In this document: in pieces, positions 31,850 to 40,102 of the stretch
Layout: each line of letters starts with the position of its first letter
Position numbering within the stretch: the first letter of the stretch is position 1
Assembly: GCA_002472275.1 (NCBI GenBank)
Contig: DKRQ01000026.1
Coordinates: 62,001 to 126,000 of the forward strand
Source: Caryophanales bacterium UBA7278
GTDB taxonomy: Bacteria; Bacillota_I; Bacilli_A; RFN20; CAG-826
DNA length: 64,000 bases
Direction: 5' to 3'
Notes under the pieces: generated by a model
Told to the model about the DNA's origin: nothing
Databases searched by the model: none
Seen by the model: only the letters and a program-made list of their open reading frames with translations
Translations under genes and position numbers: made by a program

Positions 31850-33247
31850 TCAGATCCTTAACTTCTCCGCTTCCTCATAGGCCTTCTTGGCCTCGGGGGA
31901 GATGCGACGAATCAATGCCGATTCGTAGGTCTTGACGATAGCTAGCCCCGGAACGCTTCCGCGGCGGATGTTCTTATGCTCGGTGTACATGACTTCGCCC
32001 TCAAGTAGATTCGAGGCGAGCAAAACGAGTTCGCAGCAGGCTTCCTTTTCCTTGGGGGTGAGGTCCTTTTTGGTGGCGATCAGGTGGGCGCCTTTTTGGT
32101 CTTTGGCGTGGAACCACATCGCGTCTTTGTCGGTTTTATAGAGGAAGGAGAGGAAATCGTTCTCCTTCGAATTCTTGCCGAATAGGACCTCGAATCCGAG
32201 GATGGAGGTTTTGTAGGGAAGCAGATTCGCGTTCTTCAAAGGGGAATTCACTTCCTTTTCCTTGGGGTTGAGGCCATATTCCTCAGCGAGTTTTTCCAAA
32301 GCCGCTTCATCGCAAATAGAGAGGGTTTTTGCGAGGTTTTCGTAGGATTTGCTCTCTTCTATGGCGTTTTGCAGGTTCTTTTCGCCGAGAGCCAAAGCGG
32401 TTTTGGCTTTCTTGGCGGATTTGAAGAAAGCCTCCGCGTTTTGAGCGTTGCTCTTCCTTTTGTCCAGGGCGATCGGGGTGCCGTAATAATCCATGGAGCC
32501 AGAGGAGGAGTCGACCGTCTCCATGTTCATATAGATGAAAGAACCGTAGTCCCCGTCTTGAAGGTGTTTCTTCGCCTTTTCAATGTCGGCCTCGATCGTC
32601 GCGATTTTGCGTTTGGAGGATTTCCTCTTCGTGGCGATGAGGCGGTAAACGGATTGGAATTTGGTCCTTAGCCTTCTATTAGAAAGCTCCTCTTCCTTTT
32701 CTTGGCATTTGGCCATGTAGGAGGGGACGTCCAGCTCGAGCCCGCTTCTAGAAAAGAGGAAGGCTTTCTCAGGGGGGAGGTAGGCCGCCCCGCGGAAGAC
32801 GGGGTGGGGGTCGGTGATGTAGGTGATCCTGAGGGAGCCTAGAATCGAAAAGGACGCGTCAGTGAGGATCAGGTTGGCCTTGGTGGGGATTAGTTCCACG
32901 ATGAGGTGGAGGTCTTCCTCTTTGAAGACGTCGTTTAGGCCGCGAAGATGGAAATCGAGGATGCGGTCTTCGTTGATGGGCGAAACCGAAACGATTTCGG
33001 AGCCTCCGATCCTTTTCCGGAGTTGGGCGGCGAAAGTGGAGGAAAGCGAATTCCCTTCGCGTCCTGAGTCGGTGAGGTAGACATAGGGGTCTTGGTTATT
33101 GACCACGATGGCGAGCCGCCCTTTCCTAGAGAGGGAGAAAAGAAAAACGTCGTCGTCGTATTGGACGATCTTGGACACCCTTTCCCTGGCGATCAGGCCG
33201 TTAAGATAAGAGGCGAGTTGCTGAAGTTCTTCTGCCCTAAGTCCCAT
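31850..33247 (-). CDS. rqcH: RqcH (NFACT) ribosome-associated quality control factor
   Basis: 465 residues, somewhat shorter than Bacillus RqcH (about 570). It binds stalled 50S subunits carrying peptidyl-tRNA and adds C-terminal alanine tails for degradation. The NFACT-N domain carries the essential DR pair (D94, R95 in NEDRILDFHL). A coiled-coil middle region (about 200-310) is followed by the NFACT-R domain with DAMWFHAKDQKGAHLIA. An extended -10 (TGATATAAT) ends seven bases before the ATG, so the mRNA is probably leaderless. The choline-kinase-like gene follows in the same operon. Confidence 0.9.
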   Translation of the reverse strand: MGLRAEELQQLASYLNGLIARERVSKIVQYDDDVFLFSLSRKGRLAIVVNNQDPYVYLTDSGREGNSLSSTFAAQLRKRIGGSEIVSVSPINEDRILDFHLRGLNDVFKEEDLHLIVELIPTKANLILTDASFSILGSLRITYITDPHPVFRGAAYLPPEKAFLFSRSGLELDVPSYMAKCQEKEEELSNRRLRTKFQSVYRLIATKRKSSKRKIATIEADIEKAKKHLQDGDYGSFIYMNMETVDSSSGSMDYYGTPIALDKRKSNAQNAEAFFKSAKKAKTALALGEKNLQNAIEESKSYENLAKTLSICDEAALEKLAEEYGLNPKEKEVNSPLKNANLLPYKTSILGFEVLFGKNSKENDFLSFLYKTDKDAMWFHAKDQKGAHLIATKKDLTPKEKEACCELVLLASNLLEGEVMYTEHKNIRRGSVPGLAIVKTYESALIRRISPEAKKAYEEAEKLRI

Positions 33248-33254
33248 GGCAAGG

Positions 33255-33263
33255 ATTATATCA
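33255..33263 (-). promoter_or_regulatory. Extended -10 promoter of rqcH, leaderless arrangement
   Basis: TGATATAAT on the minus strand, seven bases before the ATG at 33247. Confidence 0.6.
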
Positions 33264-33268
33264 TGGCC

Positions 33269-33297
33269 TTGGAGCGAGGTTTTACCTCGTTTATAAT
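33269..33297 (+). promoter_or_regulatory. Promoter of the HD-domain gene with dyad in the spacer
   Basis: TTGGAG, 17 bases, TATAAT, six bases, ATG at 33304 (leaderless arrangement). The spacer holds the dyad CGAGGT TTT ACCTCG at 33275-33289. Confidence 0.65.
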
Positions 33298-33303
33298 CCG
33301 TCT

Positions 33304-34284
33304 ATGGAAAGAAAGCGTCTGACCTATTTGCTGGAGGATGACCCCGCCTATTTGGCCGAGGCCGCGGAAAGCGGACCCCTGAGAAGACTCAAGGGAATCG
33401 GCATGAATTGCGGCGTGGAATACACCTCTTTTCCTCGTTTTGCCTCGCTCGCCCCTTATTCGCGTTTCGAACATAGCCTCGACTGCGCGAGGATCGCCCT
33501 CCATTTCGGCGGCAACGAGGTCCAGGCTTTGGCTTGCCTTTTCCATGACGTAACCTCACCTTGCTTCGCCCATGTGGTCGACTTCCTCAATGGCGATTAT
33601 CAAAAGCAAGAAAGCACCGAAAAGGGCGTTCTTAGAACCGTGAAACGCAAGGGCATCATGACCGTCCTCCGCAAATACGGCATCTCCCCATACGACGTTT
33701 CCGATTACCATCGTTTCCCCTTATGCGACAACGAGTCGCCGCGGCTAAGCTGCGACCGTCTGGAATACACCTTGTCCAACATGGTGAATTTCGGGGTGGT
33801 TCCTTTGGAAAAGGCGCAGTCTTTCTACGATGATTTGATATTTGACGTCGCAGATAACGGAGTCAGGGAAATCATCTTCCAATCCTTCATTTTGGCCAGG
33901 GAATTCGCCTTCGCGGCTTTGGAGAATTCCAAGGTTTACATTTGCGAGGAAGACCGCGGATCGATGGAGGTTTTGGCCCACGTTCTGCGGATCGCCCTTT
34001 CCAAAGGTGTCATCAACGAAAGCGATTTGATGAGCAAGGAAAACGCCCTAATTAAGAAGCTGATGTCGAACCCCGAAACCGAGATGGCGTTCACCGCCTT
34101 CACGAGTCTAAGCGCCGTCAGCGAGGATGGCACCGGCATCGCCTTGAAGGTGCCCGCCAAACTCCGCTACATCGACCCATATGTGAAGGGCAGGGGCCGC
34201 GTCAGCGAGCTTTGCCCCGACTTCAAAAAGGCCCTCGACGAGTTCTTGGCCACCGATTTTTCGGTCACATTCCATTTGGAATAG
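33304..34284 (+). CDS. HD-domain phosphohydrolase
   Basis: 326 residues. The HD metal site is visible as RFEHSLDCARIAL (H57), CLFHDVTSPCFAH (H81, D82, H90) and a later aspartate in SCDRLEYTL, the arrangement of dNTPase/SAMHD1-like HD enzymes. The usual HDxGHxPFxH is altered: the internal histidine is S85. The enzyme probably hydrolyses a nucleotide or other phosphoester, but the substrate is unknown. It stands alone between rqcH and gmk, with a leaderless promoter. Confidence 0.75.
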   Translation: MERKRLTYLLEDDPAYLAEAAESGPLRRLKGIGMNCGVEYTSFPRFASLAPYSRFEHSLDCARIALHFGGNEVQALACLFHDVTSPCFAHVVDFLNGDYQKQESTEKGVLRTVKRKGIMTVLRKYGISPYDVSDYHRFPLCDNESPRLSCDRLEYTLSNMVNFGVVPLEKAQSFYDDLIFDVADNGVREIIFQSFILAREFAFAALENSKVYICEEDRGSMEVLAHVLRIALSKGVINESDLMSKENALIKKLMSNPETEMAFTAFTSLSAVSEDGTGIALKVPAKLRYIDPYVKGRGRVSELCPDFKKALDEFLATDFSVTFHLE

Positions 34285-34288
34285 GTTC

Positions 34289-34317
34289 TTGAAAGGGGAA
34301 AGGGGACTCATTAAAAT
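34289..34317 (+). promoter_or_regulatory. Promoter of gmk, leaderless arrangement
   Basis: TTGAAA, 17 bases, TAAAAT, six bases, ATG at 34324. Near-consensus, and no ribosome site. Confidence 0.75.
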
Positions 34318-34323
34318 CGCTAC

Positions 34324-34887
34324 ATGGAAAAAGGATTGCTTATCATCCTCTCCGGCCCATCCGGTGTCGGGAAGGGGACTGTCCGAAAGAAGATACTCGA
34401 AAAGGGCGACCTGAACCTTTTCTATTCCGTCTCGATGACGACCCGCGGCATGCGCCCTGGGGAGGAAAACGGACGTGAGTATTACTTTGTAAGCAAAGAA
34501 GAATTCCAGAAGAACATCGAATCCGGCAACCTTCTCGAATGGGCCGAATTCGTCGGCAACTATTATGGCACTCCCAAAGACAAGGTCGAGGAAATGAGGG
34601 AACAAGGCAAGGATGTGCTCCTTGAAATCGAGGTGAAGGGCACGATGACCGTCCTTTCTAAATGCCCCGACGCGATCTCCATTTTCCTCGTTCCGCCTAG
34701 CCTCGAGGCCCTTGAATCCCGCATCAGGGGCCGTTCCACCGAGACCGAGGAAGTCATCCAGCAACGCTTGGCTGAAGCCAAATCCGAACTTCCCATGCAA
34801 AGCAAATACGGCCACGTGGTCGTAAACGACGACCTCGACAGGGCGGCGGACGAAATCAGGGAAATCATCCTTTCCGCACGCAAATAA
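34324..34887 (+). CDS. gmk: Guanylate kinase
   Basis: 187 residues. It converts GMP to GDP with ATP. The P-loop GPSGVGKGT is at 11-19, followed by the GMP-binding SVSMTTRGMRPGEENGREYYFVS and the LEWAEFVGNYYGTP signature. In Bacillus, gmk also lies between rqcH and priA. rpoZ and coaBC, normally between gmk and priA, are absent here. Each of gmk and priA has its own leaderless promoter. Confidence 0.97.
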   Translation: MEKGLLIILSGPSGVGKGTVRKKILEKGDLNLFYSVSMTTRGMRPGEENGREYYFVSKEEFQKNIESGNLLEWAEFVGNYYGTPKDKVEEMREQGKDVLLEIEVKGTMTVLSKCPDAISIFLVPPSLEALESRIRGRSTETEEVIQQRLAEAKSELPMQSKYGHVVVNDDLDRAADEIREIILSARK

Positions 34888-34899
34888 ACCCCGATAACT

Positions 34900-34908
34900 T
34901 GATATAAT
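34900..34908 (+). promoter_or_regulatory. Extended -10 promoter of priA, leaderless arrangement with GTG start
   Basis: TGATATAAT, then six bases to the GTG at 34915. The predicted transcription start is the first base of the GTG. Confidence 0.6.
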
Positions 34909-34914
34909 CAAATC

Positions 34915-37113
34915 GTGCAGGTTCTTTCGGTTTTGATTCAACACGCGAAGACTTCTTTGGACCGCGTTTTCACTTACCTAAATCCCACCCCCGAGAAAGT
35001 CGTGCCCGGTTGCCGCGTTTTGGTGCGTTTCAACAACCAGCTTCTGATGGCCTACGTCACGGCGGTTGGAGAGACCGAACTCTCGATGGAGGAGTTCTCC
35101 AGTGTGAACGGATTTGCCGCTCGCCCAATCGAAAGGATCGTCGATACCGAACCCCTTCTTTCCCAAGAACTCATGGACCTCGTCGACGAGGTTTCTGATT
35201 ACTATCTCTGCCCTAGGATCAGCGTCCTGCAAACGATGCTGCCCCAATCCCTAAAGCCATCTTATTCTTCCCTCCATGGCCCGAAAATCGCCTATGAGGA
35301 TTGGGTGGAACTCCTCGACGCCAACGAGGAAGGGCTCACCGCAAAACAAAAGGAAATCATCCGATATTTAGCGCAAAACTCCCCAATTTTGAAAAAAGAA
35401 GCCGGTTCCGCCGCCATTTTGAAGACTTTGGCAGGCAAGGGAAAAATCCGCTTCTTCAAAAAGGAAAAGGTTCGTTATCAGATTCCCGAAAACGAAAAGG
35501 AGAGGGAACCTAAGGAACTAAGCCAAGACCAGCTTGCCGCGGTGAAATCCATCTACGAATCAAAGAAGAGGGTCGTCCTCCTCCAAGGGGTCACTGGCTC
35601 AGGCAAGACCGAGGTTTACCTAAAGCTCTCCGAGAAATACCTATCCGAAGGGAAGAACATTTTGATGCTCGTCCCCGAAATCTCCCTCACCCCGGTTATG
35701 GTCGAGTATTTCTCCTCCCGCTTCAAAGGGGAAGTCGCGATTCTCCATAGTGGGCTTACCCCCGCCGAGAAATATGACGAATACCGCCGCATCGCCCGCG
35801 GCGAGGCCAGGGTTGTGGTAGGGGCCCGTTCCGCGGTTTTCGCCCCGCTAGACAACATCGGCCTCATCATCCTCGACGAGGAACACGTTGAATCCTACAA
35901 GCAGGACTCCTTGCCTTTCTATCACGCCAGGGAAGTCGCCATCATGAGGGCCAACCGCCACGAGGCCAAGGTCGTTTTGGGGTCGGCTACGCCTTCTTTC
36001 GAAACCAAAGCCCGAGCGATGAGAGGCGTCTATGGCTTGGCTTTGCTGCCTCATCGCGTCAACAAGCAGATTCTCCCCGTCACCAGGATTCTAGATTTGA
36101 CCAACCGCGCGGCCATGATGCCTAACGACAGGGTGTTCTCCAAACCCCTTATCCAAGCCATCAAAAGTCGTTTAGAGAAGAAGGAGCAAGTCATCCTCCT
36201 TCTTAATAGAAGAGGTTATTCCTCTTTGGTCGCTTGTTCCGCCTGCGGCCATAACTTCACTTGCCCGACTTGCCATGGCAATCTCACTTACCACAAAGAG
36301 GACTCGATGCTAAAGTGCCATCATTGCGGCTACGTCGAGGAATACCCCGAGACTTGCCCCGAATGCGGAAGCGATCGAATCCAAAGGATCGGGTTCGGAA
36401 CCGAAAGGGCGGTCAAGGTTCTGAGCGAATACTTCCCCGACGCAAGGATCGGGCGCCTTGATTCGGATGTGGGCAAAGCCAAAAACAACATCGCCAAGAC
36501 GCTGAGAAGCTTTAGAAACAAGGAGTTCGATGTTTTGGTCGGAACCCAGATGATCGCCAAGGGTCACGATTTCCCCGACGTGACGCTTGTGGGGGTGCTC
36601 CTTGCCGACATCGGGCTTTCGCTCGCGAGTTATCGCGCCGCGGAATCGACCTTCGAACTCATCACCCAAGCCGTCGGAAGAAGCGGCAGGGGCGAAAAGC
36701 AAGGCGAGGCGCTCATCCAAGCCTACAACTGCCGCCACTATGCGATTACCTATGGGGCCAAGCAGGATTACGAAGGTTTTTTCCTAAAGGAAATGCAACA
36801 AAGGAAGATCTCCGGTTACCCGCCATACAATTACTTGATCGCCGCCTATTTCTCCAGCAAGAGCGAGGAGAAATGCATCGAGGCGAGCTATGAGGTGAAA
36901 ACGGAAATCGAGCGCCGCTATGAAGGCAAGGCGACCGCGATCGGACCGGTTTCTCCCTATTACGAATTCGTGGGCGAATCCCATCGCCGCGTCGTCATCG
37001 TGAAGACCAAAAACCCCGCAGAAATCAAACCATTTTTGCGCGAGCTCGGACAAAAGCTTTCCGGGAAAAACGGCGTCGATATCATTTATGATGTCGACCC
37101 CCTCGATTACTGA
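34915..37113 (+). CDS. priA: Primosomal protein N' (PriA helicase)
   Basis: 732 residues. It restarts replication at repaired forks. The N-terminal DNA-binding part is followed by the helicase core with Walker A GVTGSGKTEVYL, the DEEH box (LIILDEEHVESYKQ), and the SATPSFETKA motif. The zinc-binding insert has eight cysteines (CSACGHNFTCPTC, CHHCGYVEEYPETCPEC). The helicase lobe 2 motifs (GTQMIAKGHDFPDVTLV, QAVGRSGRGEKQG) follow. GTG is the start because the promoter places the transcript end exactly there. It opens the cluster that leads to rpe. Confidence 0.97.
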   Translation: MQVLSVLIQHAKTSLDRVFTYLNPTPEKVVPGCRVLVRFNNQLLMAYVTAVGETELSMEEFSSVNGFAARPIERIVDTEPLLSQELMDLVDEVSDYYLCPRISVLQTMLPQSLKPSYSSLHGPKIAYEDWVELLDANEEGLTAKQKEIIRYLAQNSPILKKEAGSAAILKTLAGKGKIRFFKKEKVRYQIPENEKEREPKELSQDQLAAVKSIYESKKRVVLLQGVTGSGKTEVYLKLSEKYLSEGKNILMLVPEISLTPVMVEYFSSRFKGEVAILHSGLTPAEKYDEYRRIARGEARVVVGARSAVFAPLDNIGLIILDEEHVESYKQDSLPFYHAREVAIMRANRHEAKVVLGSATPSFETKARAMRGVYGLALLPHRVNKQILPVTRILDLTNRAAMMPNDRVFSKPLIQAIKSRLEKKEQVILLLNRRGYSSLVACSACGHNFTCPTCHGNLTYHKEDSMLKCHHCGYVEEYPETCPECGSDRIQRIGFGTERAVKVLSEYFPDARIGRLDSDVGKAKNNIAKTLRSFRNKEFDVLVGTQMIAKGHDFPDVTLVGVLLADIGLSLASYRAAESTFELITQAVGRSGRGEKQGEALIQAYNCRHYAITYGAKQDYEGFFLKEMQQRKISGYPPYNYLIAAYFSSKSEEKCIEASYEVKTEIERRYEGKATAIGPVSPYYEFVGESHRRVVIVKTKNPAEIKPFLRELGQKLSGKNGVDIIYDVDPLDY

Positions 37114-37120
37114 ATGGGCC

Positions 37121-37137
37121 TGTGATAAAATATCACA
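37121..37137 (+). promoter_or_regulatory. Palindrome over the -10 box of the DUF1904-like gene
   Basis: TGTGATAAAATATCACA is a perfect dyad (arms TGTGATA / TATCACA) that contains an extended -10 box (TGATAAAAT). A repressor bound here would block the promoter. The half-site GTGATA/TATCAC is the same as in the dyad at the ATP synthase promoter. Confidence 0.5.
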
Positions 37138-37158
37138 ACCTTCTTAAGGAGGGTTTCT

Positions 37159-37692
37159 ATGATCACCATTTCCGTTTTGGGCCTTGACCAGTTCGTGGTC
37201 GGCCACTATTCCAAAGTCCACACGGGCAACATCGCCCAGCTTTTGGAAGCAGACGAGGACCTCGTCAATTTCTACGCGCCGAACTCCATGGTGTTCCACA
37301 AAGGCGTCGAACAAACGAGCTGGAACACGATCGTCATCGTGCGCGCGCCCTTTAAGTATCAGGCCTTTGAAAAGGAGTTGGCCGACTACCTCCTCAAGAC
37401 CCTCTCCGATTTCTCAATCAACATCGATCTGACCTTCCAATATTTCGAGGAAGGACGCCGCTACGAGAAGATCAACAGCGAATATCCCCGCTATATCGCC
37501 GAGAGCAACCTCGACAAAGGCGAGGAGGACGTGCCCTTTGAATTCGGGGAAGAACCCGACGAGATGGAAGGCGACGTCACCTGCGACTGCGGGCACGACC
37601 ACCATCACGACGAGGAAGAAGTCTTCACCGGCAACGCTTTCGAAGGATTCGAAGAAGCGATGGCCGAAGCCGAGAAAAAACGTTCCAAATAA
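37159..37692 (+). CDS. DUF1904-like protein with Cys/His-rich acidic tail
   Basis: 177 residues. The first 105 residues (MITISVLGLDQFVVGHYSKVHTGNIAQLL... WNTIVIVRAPFKYQAFEKELADYLLK... YFEEGRRYEKIN) resemble the small DUF1904 tautomerase-like proteins. That assignment is tentative. The C-terminal tail is very acidic and carries C142, C144, H146 and H148-150 in TCDCGHDHHHDEEE, which looks like a metal-binding patch. AAGGAGG precedes the ATG. It occupies the place where def and fmt stand in Bacillus, between priA and rsmB, and it begins the rsmB-like-rlmN-prpC-prkC-rpe operon. Confidence 0.55.
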   Translation: MITISVLGLDQFVVGHYSKVHTGNIAQLLEADEDLVNFYAPNSMVFHKGVEQTSWNTIVIVRAPFKYQAFEKELADYLLKTLSDFSINIDLTFQYFEEGRRYEKINSEYPRYIAESNLDKGEEDVPFEFGEEPDEMEGDVTCDCGHDHHHDEEEVFTGNAFEGFEEAMAEAEKKRSK

Positions 37693-37701
37693 GGAGGCAA
37701 C

Positions 37702-39042
37702 ATGAAACAACTCGATCTCTCATTGGAAATCCTCACCGAGGTCCTCGAACGAAAGAAGACCTTCGCCGTTGCCCTTAAGGACAAATTCAAAAACGACCTC
37801 GAGATCCGTCCTTTGCGCGCGGATGTCGCGGGCCTAGTCGGATGCGAACTCCGTCATCACCTCCTTTTCTCCTATCTAACCAAGGAACTAGAAGGCTATG
37901 AGGAAAAGGATAGGCTCGTCCTCTCCCTGGTCTTGGCCAACGATTACTATTTCCGCCATTTCTCCCCCGAGGATATGGAAGCGGCCGCCAAAGACTACCT
38001 AAGCGAGGAGAAACTTCTCCGCGCCAGGCCTTTGCTCGACGCCGCCTCTAGCGAAGAGCACATCCCCGAAAGCGTCTCCCGCTCCTCGGCCCAATACCTC
38101 TCCCTCCGTTATAACACCCCGGAATGGGTTCTTAAGATCTTCAAGCATTTCGGCTTCGGTGATTGCCTGAAGACCCTAAAAAGATTCGGCAGACCCCCGG
38201 TGACGACCCTTCGCGTCAGGGAAAGCGAGATCTCCTCGAAGTCCCTTCTGGAGAACCCCGACTATGTCGCGACCGAAGTCGAATCGGTTTTGGCCTACCA
38301 TGGCAAGACCCCGCTACGCAAAGTCCCCGCCTTCCAAGAGGAGAAGGTCTTCTTGGAGAAGCCCCTCACCAAGAAAATCATCGAAGAGCATCTGATCGCC
38401 GAACCCTGCGAATTGCTCCTATATAACGGCAACGCCGATTCCTCCTTGGAAAAGGAAATCATCGAAACCTACGGCGAGAAGATCGGAATCAACCTCGCCA
38501 CGCCGAATGTCGACGCCAAGCTCGACGTGAGCCGCCTCATCAAATCCAAAGGGCTCCATAACGTCAATTTCTTCTCGGCGCCCGACCCGCTTTCGATGGA
38601 GGCCTCCATCTCCAGGATGCAGGATCTCGTCATCGCCGCGCCCGATTCGACGAACTTCGATTTGATCCCGGCTTCCCCGGATTATCTGATCTGCTATGAC
38701 CGCGACAAAATGGATGCCCTCTTCGAACAGGAGAAAAACGTCCTCGAAGGCGCCGCCAAATACGTCTCCGAATCCGGCAAACTCGTCTACATCATCTACA
38801 CCATCTCCAAAAAGGAAGGGCCGATGCGCATCTCCGAATTCCTCAAGGTGCATCCCGAATTCCATTTGGAGAGCCATCGTCAGTATTTCCCCTTCCAGGA
38901 ACACATGACCGCGGCCTACGTCGCCGTGCTGCAAAAAGGGGAGAAGGAATTGACCGTCGCCCCCACCTTAGGGGAACTGGGCGCGATCTCTTCCGTCTGC
39001 TCTTGCAGCCAAGCCTCATCCAGCGAGGCAATGGGGGACTAA
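37702..39042 (+). CDS. RsmB-like protein lacking methyltransferase motifs (probable pseudoenzyme)
   Basis: 446 residues, the same length as Bacillus RsmB, the 16S rRNA m5C967 methyltransferase. The family layout is recognisable: a NusB-like N-terminal helical domain, SLRYNTPEWVLKIFKHFG and PPVTTLRVRESE near 134-177, and PDYLICYDRDKMDALFEQEKNVLEGAAKYV near 326-355. However, the SAM-binding D-x-C-A-A-P-G-G-K block is replaced by LYNGNADSSLEK (about 240-251). The catalytic cysteine of the A-P-C-S motif is D315, and the cysteine of the Y-S-T-C motif is I368. AAGGAGG precedes the start; rlmN follows after one base. Confidence 0.75.
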   Translation: MKQLDLSLEILTEVLERKKTFAVALKDKFKNDLEIRPLRADVAGLVGCELRHHLLFSYLTKELEGYEEKDRLVLSLVLANDYYFRHFSPEDMEAAAKDYLSEEKLLRARPLLDAASSEEHIPESVSRSSAQYLSLRYNTPEWVLKIFKHFGFGDCLKTLKRFGRPPVTTLRVRESEISSKSLLENPDYVATEVESVLAYHGKTPLRKVPAFQEEKVFLEKPLTKKIIEEHLIAEPCELLLYNGNADSSLEKEIIETYGEKIGINLATPNVDAKLDVSRLIKSKGLHNVNFFSAPDPLSMEASISRMQDLVIAAPDSTNFDLIPASPDYLICYDRDKMDALFEQEKNVLEGAAKYVSESGKLVYIIYTISKKEGPMRISEFLKVHPEFHLESHRQYFPFQEHMTAAYVAVLQKGEKELTVAPTLGELGAISSVCSCSQASSSEAMGD

Positions 39043-39043
39043 G

Positions 39044-40102
39044 ATGCCGAAGAACTTATTCGGCTACACTCTTCCGGCCCTAACGGAGGAAATGGTTTCG
39101 CTTGGAGAAAGCAAATACCGCTCCAAGCAGCTTTTCTCGTGGATTTACCAAAAGAGGGTCTTCGATTTCGATGCGATGACCGATATCTCCAAATCCTTCC
39201 GCGAGGTTTTGAAGCGCGACTATTGCCTCGACCTCCCCAAGATCGTCACCAAACAGGAATCCGAGGACGGGACCGTCAAACTCCTCCTCGAAATGGAAGA
39301 CGGGGCCAAGGTCGAAACCGTCTTGATGCCCTATGACTATGGCGATTCCATCTGCGTCTCCAGCCAAGTCGGATGCAACATGGGCTGCCGATTCTGCGCT
39401 TCGGGCATCCTCAAAAAGGACCGCAACCTAACCGCCGCCGAAATCATGGGGCAGGTCATGGTGATGAACGGCATCCTCGCGCCTTTAGGCCGCACGATCA
39501 CCCACGTGGTCGTGATGGGGACCGGCGAACCCTTCGATAACTACGATAACGTCATTTCCTTCGTCAAAACCGTCAACGAGCAATTCGGCCTCGCCGTGGG
39601 GGCCAGACACATCACCGTCTCCACCTGCGGGCTTTGCCCGGGTATCCGCAAATACGGGAAAGAAGGCCTTCAGATCAACCTCGCGATTTCTTTGCACGCG
39701 CCTAATGACGAAGTGCGCAAACAAATCATGCCCGTTTCGGGCGCCTACCCGATGCCCGAGCTCATGGACGCGATTCGCGAATACCAAAAAGACGCCGGCA
39801 GAAGGGTCACCTTCGAATACATCATGCTCAAGGGACTTAACGATTCTCTCGCCCAAGCCAACGAGCTCGCCGACCTCATCCACGACAACGAGATATTCGC
39901 CTACGTCAACCTGATCCCCTATAACGAGGTGAAGGAGAAGCCTTATAAGAGAACCGAATACCCCGCCATCAAGGCGTTTTCGGACGTTCTTATGAAACGT
40001 GGCATCAATTCAACCGTTAGGAAAGAATTCGGTGGCGACATCGACGCCGCCTGCGGTCAGCTTCGCGTCAAATACGTGAAAGGAGGGAACCATGCCTCCT
40101 AA
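39044..40102 (+). CDS. rlmN: Dual-specificity 23S rRNA/tRNA adenine-C2 methyltransferase RlmN
   Basis: 352 residues. This is a radical-SAM enzyme that methylates C2 of A2503 in 23S rRNA and A37 in some tRNAs. The cluster-binding CNMGCRFC (C111, C115, C118), MGTGEPFDNYDNV, SLHAPNDEVRKQIMPV, and the C-terminal methyl-carrying cysteine in GDIDAACGQLRVKY are visible. It lies directly behind the rsmB-like gene, as in Bacillus. Its last 11 bases overlap prpC. Confidence 0.96.
   Translation: MPKNLFGYTLPALTEEMVSLGESKYRSKQLFSWIYQKRVFDFDAMTDISKSFREVLKRDYCLDLPKIVTKQESEDGTVKLLLEMEDGAKVETVLMPYDYGDSICVSSQVGCNMGCRFCASGILKKDRNLTAAEIMGQVMVMNGILAPLGRTITHVVVMGTGEPFDNYDNVISFVKTVNEQFGLAVGARHITVSTCGLCPGIRKYGKEGLQINLAISLHAPNDEVRKQIMPVSGAYPMPELMDAIREYQKDAGRRVTFEYIMLKGLNDSLAQANELADLIHDNEIFAYVNLIPYNEVKEKPYKRTEYPAIKAFSDVLMKRGINSTVRKEFGGDIDAACGQLRVKYVKGGNHAS

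Noticed and set aside
37121..37137. Rex or CRP/FNR site
   Set aside because: The TGTGA...TCACA half-sites match, but the 7-base centre differs from the 6 of those families, so I left it unnamed.
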